64,000 bases of DNA from positions 1,178,001-1,242,000 of the forward strand of contig NZ_JAWLJU010000002.1 in NCBI RefSeq assembly GCF_037120705.1, in the 5' to 3' direction. A program made the translations under genes and the position numbers. Below the pieces are notes generated by a model, which did not search any database, had not been told where the DNA came from, and was given only the letters and a program-made list of their open reading frames with translations. Shown here in pieces: positions 18,118 to 28,138 of the stretch; position 1 is the first letter of the stretch; each line of letters opens with the position of its first letter. The DNA comes from Pseudoalteromonas sp. UG3-2 (GTDB taxonomy: Bacteria; Pseudomonadota; Gammaproteobacteria; Enterobacterales; Alteromonadaceae).

Positions 18118-19095
18118 TTATAAGGTTAAGTCCGGATTCTCTTTGGTGTCTTCACGAAGCGCTGCCACTAGCTGCACCATGTCCTCTGGTACTGGCGCTT
18201 CCCATGTCATCATTTCACCCGTAATTGGATGAGCGATACTTAGTTTTATAGCATGCAATGCTTGACGTTTAAACTCTCGCAGTTGTTGTGACAACATCGG
18301 CGTGGCATTTTTTGGTGGTCTTGGACGGCCACCGTATAGCTGATCGCCAATCAAAGGATGATTCAAATACGCCATGTGAACACGAATTTGGTGTGTTCTA
18401 CCGGTTTCTAGACGCAGTCGCAAGCGCGTATGAGCGCGGAATTTTTCTGCTACACGGTAGTGCGTAATAGCCGGCTTACCCATTTCATGTACTGCCATAT
18501 GAGTGCGTTTGGTGGCGTGACGGCCAATGGCTTTTTCAACCATACCACCAGCGGTCATGGTGCCATTACACAAGGCTTCGTATTCACGAGTGAAGTTTTC
18601 TCGAGCTTGTAGGTTTTTAACTAAATGCGTTTGTGCTTGGATGGTTTTCGCCACCACCATTAAGCCGGTAGTGTCTTTATCCAGACGGTGTACAATCCCA
18701 GCTCGTGGTACATTGATGATGTCTGGATGGTGATGCAACAGTGCATTAAGTACTGTGCCATCAGGGTTGCCTGCACCTGGGTGCACAACTAAGCCCATGG
18801 GCTTATTAATCACCAAAATATCATCGTCTTCGTAAACGATATCTAAGGCAATATCTTGCGCTTCGTATTCGCGCGCCGCTTCAATCACCGTTTCAATGGC
18901 AACAGATTCGCCACCCAACAGCTTTTCACGAGGCGTGTTGTATACTTCTCCGTCAACTGTGACTTTATCTTCTAAAATCCAAGTTTTTATTCTAGAACGA
19001 GAAAAATCGGGGAACAATTGCGCCAAGATCTGGTCTAGACGTTTACCACCGAGTTCGACTGGTACCTCCGCTTGGAGGGAAATTTGCTCTGACAT
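18118..19095 (-). CDS. rluD: 23S rRNA pseudouridine synthase RluD
   Basis: Makes pseudouridines in helix 69 of 23S rRNA (1911/1915/1917). The 325-residue protein has an N-terminal S4 domain (KRLDQILAQLFPDFSRSRIKTWI) and the RluA-type catalytic domain with HRLDKDTTGLMVVAKT, which contains the catalytic aspartate, near residue 140. Length and neighbours (pgeF downstream, bamD divergent upstream) match the gammaproteobacterial RluD locus rather than RluA or RluC. Confidence 0.96.
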   Translation of the reverse strand: MSEQISLQAEVPVELGGKRLDQILAQLFPDFSRSRIKTWILEDKVTVDGEVYNTPREKLLGGESVAIETVIEAAREYEAQDIALDIVYEDDDILVINKPMGLVVHPGAGNPDGTVLNALLHHHPDIINVPRAGIVHRLDKDTTGLMVVAKTIQAQTHLVKNLQARENFTREYEALCNGTMTAGGMVEKAIGRHATKRTHMAVHEMGKPAITHYRVAEKFRAHTRLRLRLETGRTHQIRVHMAYLNHPLIGDQLYGGRPRPPKNATPMLSQQLREFKRQALHAIKLSIAHPITGEMMTWEAPVPEDMVQLVAALREDTKENPDLTL

Positions 19096-19218
19096 ATAAA
19101 ACTTTACCTAATTTACCAGTGCAAGCCGTGCTCGACTGGGTTAGAATCGTATAAATGCATAGTTTACTCGGTTTTGCCGAGTTGGCCTAGCCGAAGAAAA
19201 CAAAGGTAGTAAAATAAA

Positions 19219-19977
19219 ATGATTAAAAACTTAAGGACACACGCCTTTAGGCTGGCGTTAAGCGCTTCAGTATTGGCTTTAGCCGCCTGTTCATCTGCCC
19301 CAGAACAAGAAGATATAGAACGTGTACCGAACAAGTCGGCGCAGTCACTCTACCATGACGCAAAAAGTACTTTAGACAGTGGGCTTTACGCTAGAGCCAT
19401 TGAGTTGCTGAGCGCTATTAATGCCCGTTACCCATTTGGCCCATACGCACGTCAAGTGCAAATGGATTTGGTTTATGCCTACTATCAAACCGGTGACACG
19501 GATCAGGCGCTGGCAACCATCGACCGTTTTATTCGCCTCAATCCTAACCACAAAGATTTAGACTACATGTACTACATGCGCGGTTTGGTGAATATTAAAG
19601 CCGATGAAAACGCTTTTCAGGAATACTTTGGTGTTGATCGCGCCGATCGCGATGCCAACCGTACCCGTGTTGCTTTTCAGGACTTAACCACGCTAGTGAA
19701 AAACTATCCTGATAGCGCATACGCAAAAGAAGCCAAAAAACGCATTGTGTGGCTATTAAATAAAATGGCACGTTATGAGTTAAAAGTAGCGCAGTACTAT
19801 TTCGAGCGTGAAGCTTATTTAGCAGCAGCCAACCGTGGTAAATACGTGGTTGAGCACTATTCGCAAAGCAGCTATCTAACCAAAGCGTTTGATATTATGG
19901 AAAAAAGCTACCGTAAATTGGGTTTACCTGATTTAGCCGATAACGTTAAAAAGGCCAAAGCGGTTAACAAACGATAA
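19219..19977 (+). CDS. bamD: Outer-membrane assembly lipoprotein BamD
   Basis: An essential lipoprotein of the BAM complex that works with BamA in inserting beta-barrels into the outer membrane. The 252 residues begin with a lipoprotein signal ending ALAACSS (cysteine near 24). Tetratricopeptide repeats follow (NKSAQSLYHDAKSTLDSG, GPYARQVQMDLVYAYYQTGDTDQAL, and the helix starting at DSAYAKEAKKRI). It is divergent from rluD, as in E. coli. Confidence 0.97.
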   Translation: MIKNLRTHAFRLALSASVLALAACSSAPEQEDIERVPNKSAQSLYHDAKSTLDSGLYARAIELLSAINARYPFGPYARQVQMDLVYAYYQTGDTDQALATIDRFIRLNPNHKDLDYMYYMRGLVNIKADENAFQEYFGVDRADRDANRTRVAFQDLTTLVKNYPDSAYAKEAKKRIVWLLNKMARYELKVAQYYFEREAYLAAANRGKYVVEHYSQSSYLTKAFDIMEKSYRKLGLPDLADNVKKAKAVNKR

Positions 19978-19985
19978 GTGTTTTA

Positions 19986-20009
19986 CAACTCCCACCGCGG
20001 TGGGAGTTG
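19986..20009. terminator. Perfect palindrome between bamD and glnB
   Basis: A 24-base perfect palindrome (CAACTCCCACCG and its complement) sits between the convergent bamD and glnB stops and can serve both transcripts. T-tracts are short on either side. Confidence 0.7.
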
Positions 20010-20020
20010 CCAGCCATGGA

Positions 20021-20392
<372 letters not shown>

Positions 20393-20495
20393 TTAGACAA
20401 TCAATCCTTGCAAGGCAAACAAAGACATTGAAAGTTAGGTCATTTTTACGCAATAATGCTAAGTATAAATTATTACTTTTGGTTACGAGGCAGTG

Positions 20496-21035
20496 ATGAA
20501 ACGAGCAGCGGGTTTTAACCTTTTAGAATTGATGATTACTGTCGCCATCTTAGCCATCGTGATGACCATTGCCTTTAGCTTTGATGGCAATTTATTAGAG
20601 CGTAACCGGGCCGAATCTTTCTTAAAAGAGCTGCAACGCAACGTGGCTTTTGCTCGTATTAAAGCCACTGCAGCCGATGAGATTGTGATACTTTGCCCAG
20701 CCCCCGCCAGTGACATTGTCGCCCGAAACAGTTTTAACTGCCAAAATGACTGGTCAAGTAACCGTATTAGTGTCTTTGTCGACAGAAACAACAACGGCAG
20801 CTTTAATGACGGCGAAGACACCCTGCATCGCACCATGGAAATGGTCGATAATAATGATCAACTAAGCTTCAGTGGAACTGAACTACTCCGATTTGACTCC
20901 AGCGGTCTTCTCAGTGGCTCTAATGCAGGAGAGTTTGTCTATTGCCCAGGAGATGGCAACAATAATCAGCAGTTGAGTATTTCTCAAGCAGGCACGGCCC
21001 TGTACCGTGGAGACACCGATACCAACTGTGGTTAA
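20496..21035 (+). CDS. fimT: Type IV minor pseudopilin, FimT/GspH type
   Basis: A 179-residue prepilin. The N-terminus MKRAAGFNLLELMITVAILAI has the class III leader (processing after Gly, then Phe, with the conserved Glu at mature position 5) and the long hydrophobic alpha helix. The body fits GspH/FimT: VAFARIKATAADEIVILCPA and a C-terminal region with paired cysteines. The ATG at 20496 with GAGG upstream is chosen over a GTG at 20493. It belongs to the minor pilins that prime the type IV pilus; some FimT proteins bind DNA for natural transformation, not testable here. Confidence 0.85.
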   Translation: MKRAAGFNLLELMITVAILAIVMTIAFSFDGNLLERNRAESFLKELQRNVAFARIKATAADEIVILCPAPASDIVARNSFNCQNDWSSNRISVFVDRNNNGSFNDGEDTLHRTMEMVDNNDQLSFSGTELLRFDSSGLLSGSNAGEFVYCPGDGNNNQQLSISQAGTALYRGDTDTNCG

Positions 21036-21110
21036 CGCCATTACTTCACTTGCAAGATTTCACCTTGGCAACTAAGTTGTAACTACCGTCTTTATTTCGA
21101 GGCAAAGGAT

Positions 21111-21614
21111 ATGCATCGAGTTCATGGTTTTACGCTTATTGAGGCACTCATTTGTGTCGCCATCTTAGCCATTGTCAGTTATTTGTCGCTACCGAGCTTC
21201 ACACACCTGCTCAGCCAAAACAAACCCAAGCAGCAACTTCAGGTACTGCAACGCATGCTCAATTTCGCTCGCATTAAGGCCGTTGCCAGTCAAGCCCCTA
21301 TCACCGTTTGTCCACTGGTTAAAAACCGCTGTAGTAGGAAAGAATGGCACCAGGCGATAACGGTCTATATTGACCACCCGCCAAAAGGCAGAGTGGATAG
21401 AGCCGATACGAAGCTGCACGTATTCAAAGCAGCGCTTGATGATGACGAGCTAAACTACCCGCGTCATGGTATTACTTTCTCACGATTTGGTCGCTTAGCA
21501 GGACTGCTCAATGGCACTTTTGTGTATTGTACAAAACAAAAAACCGGTCTGGGATTATCGGTGAGTATTACTGGCAGAAGTAAGATTAAAGCGAGCAAAA
21601 AGTGCCGCGATTAG
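21111..21614 (+). CDS. Second FimT/GspH-type minor pseudopilin
   Basis: A 167-residue prepilin with leader MHRVHGFTLIEALICVAILAI and the same GspH-type body (FARIKAVASQAPITVCPL, FVYCTKQKTGLGLSVSI). It lies 75 bp after the first fimT in the same direction and is probably co-transcribed. The mature region is basic (SKKCRD and other Lys/Arg-rich parts), which might fit DNA binding, an inference only. The AAAGGAT site before the ATG is good. Confidence 0.83.
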   Translation: MHRVHGFTLIEALICVAILAIVSYLSLPSFTHLLSQNKPKQQLQVLQRMLNFARIKAVASQAPITVCPLVKNRCSRKEWHQAITVYIDHPPKGRVDRADTKLHVFKAALDDDELNYPRHGITFSRFGRLAGLLNGTFVYCTKQKTGLGLSVSITGRSKIKASKKCRD

Positions 21615-21638
21615 GTGGCAACTTGCTCTGCCACCTAA
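21611..21638. terminator. Bidirectional hairpin between the fimT genes and pilE
   Basis: The 10-bp perfect stem TTAGGTGGCA / TGCCACCTAA has an 8-base loop. It overlaps the stop of the second fimT and lies just downstream of the convergent pilE. Confidence 0.7.
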
Positions 21639-21648
21639 TCACTAAGGA

Positions 21649-22071
21649 TTAACGCTCCCAGCAGCGATCAATTTGTGCTTGATCCGTGACACCACTGACC
21701 CCTCTTATTCCAAGCTCATCAATGGTCAGCGCTGGACAGTCGCTGTCGCCTCGTACTGGGCCGCTGGCAGCGGTGGCTACCAGGGTAAAAGTATCCGTTG
21801 TTACCCCTTGTAACGAGATAGTAAAGTAGCCATTTTCCGATGTGCCAGGCACGCCAATGTCACTGAGGTCAGTAGCGTAGCTACGGTTATCAACGAAATA
21901 CTGCTCTTGCTTATTGGCAGCATCAAGCAAAATGGTCATGGCATCAGCGCGGGCACCACGCTTTACATACTCGGTGTAGTTTGGATAGGAAACCGCAGCC
22001 AGAATGCCAATAATGACCACCACTATCATCACCTCGATTAATGTGAATCCTTGGCTAATCTTGTTTTTCAC
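21649..22071 (-). CDS. pilE: Type IV minor pilin PilE
   Basis: A 140-residue prepilin at the end of the pilVWXY1E operon. Leader MKNKISQG then [22 protein letters not shown]; the body has the [26 protein letters not shown] pattern typical of PilE minor pilins and a C-terminal disulfide candidate (DCPALTID and DRCWER). It starts 13 bp after the pilY1 stop. In Pseudomonas aeruginosa PilE is one of the minor pilins that prime pilus assembly. It is not the major pilin. Confidence 0.9.
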   Translation of the reverse strand: MKNKISQGFTLIEVMIVVVIIGILAAVSYPNYTEYVKRGARADAMTILLDAANKQEQYFVDNRSYATDLSDIGVPGTSENGYFTISLQGVTTDTFTLVATAASGPVRGDSDCPALTIDELGIRGVSGVTDQAQIDRCWER

Positions 22072-22084
22072 TTATCAAGTCCTC

Positions 22085-25000
22085 TTATTTATTACTATTT
22101 TTAGCTTTTTCGGGTTTTGTTTTTTCATCACTAAATTCTCGTTTGTAAATATATAACTGTCTGGTCTTAATGCTAATACCGTATTCTCTAAAAAGCCTTA
22201 CTTTTCCTGTTTCTGGGTCGACCACAGGGATCGAACCGGCAATGCCTTTTGGCAGTAATGGATTACCGGCAGGCGCACCATCACCGCTGCTATCACCATC
22301 CACTTCAATACCTGGTCCTGGAATATAAATTTTGGTTTTGCCATCGTCTCCTTTTCTGACCACAATGGTCGGCGTATCTGGGATATCTTGGGCAGTTATA
22401 TATTTAGTGCCAGTGCCATAATGCATGTGTAAGGCATACAACTGTCCTTTACCGCCAGTAAGCGTACATTGCTGGGTAGTCTGATCCGCAGGGGTAAACG
22501 AGGTAAAGTAGGCCACTCCGCCGACCACCGTAGAGGCTGAAAGTGACTTTTCACCTGTGGAGAGCTGGTATTTCCAACCTTTAAACTGCGCTAATTCCAC
22601 CTCAAGCTCGATAAAGTTCTCCAAACTGCTGGCGGCATTGCCAAAGGGATCCGTTTTCATTTCCATCAAATCGCCGATTAAAATGGGCTCTGGAATATCA
22701 CTGACAAACGACTGGGTTTTGGTGTTAATGTCACGTAGCATAAAGAGATAGTCATTGACGCTTGAGTCAGTGGGTTTCGCACGGTTCCCACTGCCAATCA
22801 CAATGGCATCAAAGGGTGTGTCTTTGCGCACTTTGACCGTTGATTGCTTATCATTCGGATCTTCGATTTCAGTCACCTTACTAAAGAAAGTGCGAGCCAC
22901 GGTGGGCTGATAGAAAAAGCGTCGATCTTGATTGGCAAGATTGCTGCCTAAACGTGCCAGCTCAAAGTGTGTCCATGGCTCTTCAGTGCTATTCTCATCA
23001 GGTCCGGGGATATCTACTCGCCAAATACTGCCACCGGTGTCGGCTAAGTAAATTCTATCTGTAAAGCCATCATAGTCAGAATCAGTCAGCGTCGGCGAAG
23101 CCACAATACTGTGTTTACCCTTAAACTCTTCGCCGGTCAGAGACCAAACGATCTTGGCATTTTCAGACAGAATATCAACAGCATAAAAGCCCACTCCAAC
23201 ACTGCCATCTTCGCTGCGAGAGACATTGTCTTTGTTGGTGTTGTAGCCAGCACCAAAAATAACCACAGGGCGCTCTTTCGATTTTTCTAAGAAGGTTACT
23301 ACTGGTTTTGACCACGTCTGACCTAAGTTTTTAAACTTATCTGAGTCTCCTGAAATTGGGCCATTCCAAAGTAGTTTTGGTGAGTCAGGGTTGGTAATAT
23401 CAAAGCCATAGTACTTGTTACCACCTCGGCGCATACCAGCAAATGCCCAGACTTGCTCACCTTGGTCAATTTTGTTGTCTTTATTTTCATCATTAAAGTA
23501 AATGGTGATTGGGCCATCCATGCCATAGACCTTAGTTTCAGCCTTACGGGTTTTGACATCGTTGAGAATGTCTAGCAAGTCGCCAGGAATAAACGCCCAG
23601 CTTTCTGTAACCCGATTTCCTTCGTCTTTAAACATGTGTAGGCTGCCAGCATTGGTTCCCACTAAAATACGCACATCACCGTTACCATAATCCATGGTTA
23701 CTGGCTTTGAATGCAGCGGATCGGCAAAAATGTCTTTGCGTCTATCTGAAGTGGAGCCATCACCATCTTCATCATCAACGTCGATACCCAGTGCCCAGTT
23801 GATTACTTCTTTAAGCTCGGCTTTCGACGCACCATTCATGCCCATCTTTTTGGCTAGTTTTTTTCTGTTTCCATAGGCGTTTCGAGCATTTCTGAATGAA
23901 AAGGTTTGTAAACTGCCGCTATCAAAGTCAGAAATGACGTTCCGAGTCAACTGCTCTTCTAGCGCGTAATTCACACCACCCTCTTCAATATTATTGCCAT
24001 CTTTGGAGCCAGGCTCTGACCAGTAAGTGGTAATGTTTTTATCTATCGCTCCGTCATTGTTTATCGCTTTAGTTTTTTCTTGGCCAACTATTTCAGTTCC
24101 TTTGAGTTTTAGTTTTTTGAGGTTGCCAAGCCAGCGAGTGTGTGTTTCGGGTTTAAATTGAGTGTAATAAAGGTTGTCACCCGTTTGTGTCTGGTCATCT
24201 GCATTAGCAGATACGGTAGGAGATGTAAAACTTGCGCTTTCTTCTCGTATGGTCGTAACTGCAATTTCAAGCTTTTCAGCCAGATCATTGGCTGTATTAG
24301 CATGATAGTACTTACCGCCTCCTTTTTCTTCAGCGGTCAGTTTTAACAGTTCTCTGCCTGTACTAGACATACCATTACCAAAGCCTATGGTGAAAACTCG
24401 AGCAAAGTCTTCTTCGTCAGGCGTTGCATCATAAAGGTCAACTTTTTTTCGTGAATTGCCATACATTAACTCAGCAAGTGCTGGTAAGTAATTCTTTGTT
24501 ACTCCAGAGCCTTGATTAAGGTCAAAATAGTCAGGCTGTGTACCAAAAACGTCTTTGTATTCGGACACAATATCACTGTTTGATCCGGTGTCATTGGTTG
24601 GGTCACCATCGGTCATCAAGATTAAATTAATCGATCTATCACAACGAGCTTTCTCACCTGGATCGCGTTTAAAGCCAGAAATGTAACTATTGCCTTGTTC
24701 TATACTTTTATCTCTGTCATTTCCACCATTTGTGCCCCACTTTACTTTTCCTCCTTTGAGATAATTGTACAGTTCCCATAATGTTTCTGATAAAGGTGTA
24801 GCACCTGAAGCAGGTAGGTTATCTATTTTGTTATTGATCTCACTGTTGTTACTGCCTATTCCATTTAATATGTAGCCACCAGAAGATGAATATAACCTAG
24901 AGAGGCCAAATGAAATATCATCATTATTATTAACCAACCCTTTTATGGCGTTTTTTGCCACAGTTAAACGACTATCAGAGCAAATTCCTTCCCGGAATAT

Positions 25001-25264
25001 GCCATTTTCATCGTATTGATAGCACTTATTGCGCCATGTTGATTTAAAACACTGAGCTCTATAGTAGTAACGCCTGTTTCGTGCGTAGCATTGCCTACCA
25101 GTTTGCGAATCCCATTGCATACTGCCTGAGGTGTCAAACAATATCATCACTCTAGGTTTCTCATCTGTGGTTACATTATGCTTAACATACAGTTCGATAT
25201 CCTCAGCGTACGTTGGCTGAGAAACCATGGCGATTAAGGCCAACAATAACCATAACTTTTTCAT
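22085..25264 (-). CDS. pilY1: Type IV pilus tip-associated adhesin PilY1
   Basis: A large (1,059-residue) exported protein. A signal peptide MKKLWLLLALIAMVSQPTYAED precedes a von Willebrand A region with the metal site PRVMILFDTSGSM near residue 40. A PilY1 beta-propeller follows from about 490 to 940, with the calcium-binding loops DDEDGDGSTSD, NDENKDNKIDQGEQ and DSDYDGFTDR. PilY1 sits at the pilus tip, acts in adhesion and surface sensing, and helps prime assembly. The start at 25262-25264 gives a clean signal peptide and lies 1 bp from the pilX stop. Confidence 0.94.
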   Translation of the reverse strand: MKKLWLLLALIAMVSQPTYAEDIELYVKHNVTTDEKPRVMILFDTSGSMQWDSQTGRQCYARNRRYYYRAQCFKSTWRNKCYQYDENGIFREGICSDSRLTVAKNAIKGLVNNNDDISFGLSRLYSSSGGYILNGIGSNNSEINNKIDNLPASGATPLSETLWELYNYLKGGKVKWGTNGGNDRDKSIEQGNSYISGFKRDPGEKARCDRSINLILMTDGDPTNDTGSNSDIVSEYKDVFGTQPDYFDLNQGSGVTKNYLPALAELMYGNSRKKVDLYDATPDEEDFARVFTIGFGNGMSSTGRELLKLTAEEKGGGKYYHANTANDLAEKLEIAVTTIREESASFTSPTVSANADDQTQTGDNLYYTQFKPETHTRWLGNLKKLKLKGTEIVGQEKTKAINNDGAIDKNITTYWSEPGSKDGNNIEEGGVNYALEEQLTRNVISDFDSGSLQTFSFRNARNAYGNRKKLAKKMGMNGASKAELKEVINWALGIDVDDEDGDGSTSDRRKDIFADPLHSKPVTMDYGNGDVRILVGTNAGSLHMFKDEGNRVTESWAFIPGDLLDILNDVKTRKAETKVYGMDGPITIYFNDENKDNKIDQGEQVWAFAGMRRGGNKYYGFDITNPDSPKLLWNGPISGDSDKFKNLGQTWSKPVVTFLEKSKERPVVIFGAGYNTNKDNVSRSEDGSVGVGFYAVDILSENAKIVWSLTGEEFKGKHSIVASPTLTDSDYDGFTDRIYLADTGGSIWRVDIPGPDENSTEEPWTHFELARLGSNLANQDRRFFYQPTVARTFFSKVTEIEDPNDKQSTVKVRKDTPFDAIVIGSGNRAKPTDSSVNDYLFMLRDINTKTQSFVSDIPEPILIGDLMEMKTDPFGNAASSLENFIELEVELAQFKGWKYQLSTGEKSLSASTVVGGVAYFTSFTPADQTTQQCTLTGGKGQLYALHMHYGTGTKYITAQDIPDTPTIVVRKGDDGKTKIYIPGPGIEVDGDSSGDGAPAGNPLLPKGIAGSIPVVDPETGKVRLFREYGISIKTRQLYIYKREFSDEKTKPEKAKNSNK

Positions 25265-25265
25265 C

Positions 25266-25736
25266 TTATTTACCCGCCGTTGCACTGACTAACTCTTGTC
25301 CGACACCCATCACGATAGTGACATTATGACGGCCTTTATCACCGTAATTGACGGTGGCTGTCACCTCCGTCATATTGCAAACAACCCCACTGGTGTACGC
25401 AAACTGCCTTGGGCAATAAAGCTGCAGCTCGCCGTTGTTAAGGTTCTTTACTACCGCCGTTACTCCGTTGTCTGCAGCCACAGGCTCTCCCCCCTCAGGG
25501 ATCTGCTCGCGGGGTAATAAAAACACGCTATTGGTCGCCAGCTGCTGCTGTTGTTGAATAATTCGTTGCACCTCACCATAAAGCAAATTTTCTGCCTCTT
25601 CGCGCTCCATCACCGCATGGGTCATTTTGATGTCTAAGGTACTGCTACTCATGAGCGTGACGGCGACGGCCATAATGGCTACTACCATCACCATCGACAT
25701 TATCAGTACCACACCGCGCTGTTTTAAATGCTCCAT
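25266..25736 (-). CDS. pilX: Type IV pilus minor pilin PilX
   Basis: A 156-residue prepilin-like protein starting MEHLKQRGVVLIMSMVMVVAIMAV. The leader is short with a Gly before a Val, and the helix is hydrophobic without the usual Phe; the following REEAENLLYGEVQRI helix is typical of PilX. The start overlaps the end of pilW by 13 bases. It belongs to the minor pilin complex that primes the pilus and carries PilY1. Confidence 0.88.
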   Translation of the reverse strand: MEHLKQRGVVLIMSMVMVVAIMAVAVTLMSSSTLDIKMTHAVMEREEAENLLYGEVQRIIQQQQQLATNSVFLLPREQIPEGGEPVAADNGVTAVVKNLNNGELQLYCPRQFAYTSGVVCNMTEVTATVNYGDKGRHNVTIVMGVGQELVSATAGK

Positions 25737-26737
25737 GATGAATCTCCCATGTTGTACATCGAAACTGTGGTGGTAAATACCGTGCGGCGAAAGCTGTCAG
25801 TAAAGGTAAAGGTACGCTCGGTGTCTGCGGCATTGTCATTGCCTAAGATGTAAGTTCTACTTTTCACCCCAAAGCTGGGATCAGGCTCCAGCGCTCTCAC
25901 CAAGACAAACATCTGCAGTGATAATATTCCCCGAGTATTGCCCCAGTCACCCAGTGACATACTGTTAGTATTTCTGTATTGATCGATACGACCGTCGTAA
26001 TCGGTATCTAAGCCATACACAAAGCGTATTCTTTCCACTCCCTCAATCACTAACTCATCGCTCATGCCACCGACTCTTAAACGTTGGCGCCGTAATACGG
26101 GAATGGTTAAAGAACGGTTATTGATCATCTGAGTTTCTTCACTTAAGTAATACACATGGTGACTATAAGGCCATAACGTAGCATTAACACTGGGCATGAC
26201 ACCGACATTATTACCGGCAACAAACTGAGCTTGCTCTTGCTGGGCAATAAAATAAAACTGATTATTACTGACTTCACCCATGTCAGGATTAAGACCAGTG
26301 ATCGGTACCGGGTCGCCCTCTAAAAATTTAACCTGTAACACCTCGGAGTCATTCACCGCATTAGTGACACAGTTCATGGCATTGCCATTTTGCGTGAATA
26401 CCGCGGTTATTGGTCTAAAATCTGCCGGCTGATTATTGGGGAAGCTGCCATTGTTGATGCTTCCTGCGCAGTCATTGCCTGGGTTATTAGGTGCGATTTG
26501 ATTATCTTCGGTAAAGCCTTCGTCATAGAAGGTCCCCCAAAACCCCACCTGCTCAATATCGCGACGTAAAATCGACAACGCCAAGCGGCCCTTTTCTTGT
26601 AGCTCGCCAATGCTCATGGTGTCGTTGGTGGTGGCTTTCATACCAACATAAGTGGCAATCACCCCACCAAGCAACAAGATACCAATGAACATGGCAATCA
26701 TCAGCTCTAATAAAGTAAATCCAAGTGCTTTTCTCAT
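25724..26737 (-). CDS. pilW: Type IV pilus minor pilin PilW
   Basis: A 337-residue prepilin; MRKALGFTLLELMIAMFIGILLLGGV has the Gly-Phe cleavage site and Glu5. The large C-terminal domain includes QVGFWGTFYDEGF and ends FRRTVFTTTVSMYN, as in PilW proteins. The start overlaps the pilV stop by four bases (ATGA), evidence of translational coupling. Confidence 0.91.
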   Translation of the reverse strand: MRKALGFTLLELMIAMFIGILLLGGVIATYVGMKATTNDTMSIGELQEKGRLALSILRRDIEQVGFWGTFYDEGFTEDNQIAPNNPGNDCAGSINNGSFPNNQPADFRPITAVFTQNGNAMNCVTNAVNDSEVLQVKFLEGDPVPITGLNPDMGEVSNNQFYFIAQQEQAQFVAGNNVGVMPSVNATLWPYSHHVYYLSEETQMINNRSLTIPVLRRQRLRVGGMSDELVIEGVERIRFVYGLDTDYDGRIDQYRNTNSMSLGDWGNTRGILSLQMFVLVRALEPDPSFGVKSRTYILGNDNAADTERTFTFTDSFRRTVFTTTVSMYNMGDSSWSI

Positions 26738-27282
26738 GGCTGCCCCCGCAACAGCAAGAAAGTTTCCATTACCACCGCCCTGCGTCTATCATCATTGACA
26801 CCACAGCTGCCTGCAGGGTTATCGTCTGCTGCGGTCATTTCTTGTCGGCCTCGCCAAGTGACAATGACTTCGACATTAACGCCATTGGTGCTGGTGGTGG
26901 GATTAATACACACGGTGGCATTGTCTAACGAGCCGCTTCTTTCTCGAGCTCGAATGGCGTGTTGCCAATTAATGATGTCAGTTTGAGCAACTTCTTCGGC
27001 ACTACAAAAGTCACTATAGCACTTCTCCTTGGCAGGCACAGTGTCATCACTGGTGAATTCGACGTCATATAAATCGACGACATTATTGGCGTCGTTATTA
27101 CGCATTCGGTGTAAAATATCACTGGCCAACTCCACCGCAGCAGCACGCTGCAATGAGTCAAAACTCGCTTGCTTGGCTTTGGCCTGTAATGCCACGGCCC
27201 CCAGCAAGCCAAAGCTTAAGATCATAAAGGCAATCAGCACTTCTAAGAGCGTGAAGCCATTGTCTTTGCAGGTATTCCGCAT
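26734..27282 (-). CDS. pilV: Type IV pilus minor pilin PilV
   Basis: A 182-residue prepilin, first gene of the pilVWXY1E operon. The leader ends NG, then FTLLEVLIAFMILSFGLLGAVALQAKAKQAS, matching PilV. Cysteine pairs occur in EKCYSDFC and GSCGVNDD. A promoter should lie between 27283 and the tandem repeat, but none was assigned with confidence. Confidence 0.9.
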   Translation of the reverse strand: MRNTCKDNGFTLLEVLIAFMILSFGLLGAVALQAKAKQASFDSLQRAAAVELASDILHRMRNNDANNVVDLYDVEFTSDDTVPAKEKCYSDFCSAEEVAQTDIINWQHAIRARERSGSLDNATVCINPTTSTNGVNVEVIVTWRGRQEMTAADDNPAGSCGVNDDRRRAVVMETFLLLRGQP

Positions 27283-27379
27283 TGCTTACTCTTACTTACT
27301 ATTGTCTAATTATAAGTCTACTGCGTGTTGCAGCAGATACAAGATTGCCGGGTATGAAAGGTCGAATAACGGAATAAGC

Positions 27380-27463
27380 GGTCAGTAGGACACGGTCAGT
27401 AGGATACGGTCGGTAGGACACGGTCGGTAGGACACGGTCGGTAGGACACGGTCAGTACGACAA
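27380..27463. repeat. Tandem 14-bp repeat, six copies
   Basis: Six units of 14 bp (GGTCAGTAGGACAC and variants GGTCGGTAGGACAC) run from 27380. The last unit spans the stop codon of the LytTR regulator gene. Three central units are identical, which suggests recent expansion. Confidence 0.9.
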
Positions 27464-28138
27464 GACTTGCTTAAGCTCTTTAAATGCTCTGCGGCTCACC
27501 TCGATTGGCTCAGCCATGTCTGCTAATTTCACATAGTGCTGCTGCCCTTTTGCATTCAACGCTTGAATGGCCTTACGCTTAACTAAGGTACTGCGATGCA
27601 CTTGGACAAAGTAGTTAGGGTACTTTTTCAGTAAGTTTTTCAACGAGTGATCCACTAACACCTGTTTGCCACACGCTAAGGTAAGCTTACTGTATTTGCC
27701 ATCGGCTTGCGCCACCACAACCGAATCTAGTTGTAACTGGCGCAGCTCAGTGCCCACCTGATAACGAATAAGTTCGCTAGTTGGAAAAATGGTAGTGAGT
27801 AATGTCGCGAGCTTATCTGCCGCCAAGGGTTTGACCAAGTAGCCGTTGGCGTGCAGTTCGAAAGCTTGTAAAGCAAACTCAGGATGAGCGGTGAGAAACA
27901 CCAGCTTCATTCGCGGGAAATATTGTCGTAACTGCTGAGCAAAGCTCACGCCGTCTTGCCCTGGCATTGAAATATCGATGAATACAAGCGCTACTGAATG
28001 GCGCTCAAGAAACCCCTCGGCTTCCTCGGCACTGCCTGCTTCGCCAACACATAAAAATCCCTGATGCTCAGACATCATTCTCTTTACACGAGCTCTGGCT
28101 AACGGTTCATCGTCGACGACAAGGTAGTTAATGGTCAT
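27452..28138 (-). CDS. LytTR-family response regulator (AlgR/LytR type)
   Basis: A 228-residue regulator. The N-terminal receiver has acidic DDEP near residue 10, phosphoacceptor Asp in ALVFIDISMPGQDG near 55, and Lys in NGYLVKPL near 104. The C-terminal LytTR DNA-binding domain starts near 130 and contains YVEV-type equivalents (HYVKLADMAEPIEVSRRAFKEL). Its start overlaps the kinase stop by four bases, so the pair is coupled. Its location next to the minor pilin operon and the AlgR-like architecture suggest control of pilus genes, an inference. Confidence 0.87.
   Translation of the reverse strand: MTINYLVVDDEPLARARVKRMMSEHQGFLCVGEAGSAEEAEGFLERHSVALVFIDISMPGQDGVSFAQQLRQYFPRMKLVFLTAHPEFALQAFELHANGYLVKPLAADKLATLLTTIFPTSELIRYQVGTELRQLQLDSVVVAQADGKYSKLTLACGKQVLVDHSLKNLLKKYPNYFVQVHRSTLVKRKAIQALNAKGQQHYVKLADMAEPIEVSRRAFKELKQVLSY

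Noticed and set aside
19164..19181. ACTCGG-TTTTG-CCGAGT hairpin before bamD
   Set aside because: It is short, lies in the divergent rluD-bamD region and shows no sign of a riboswitch or terminator.
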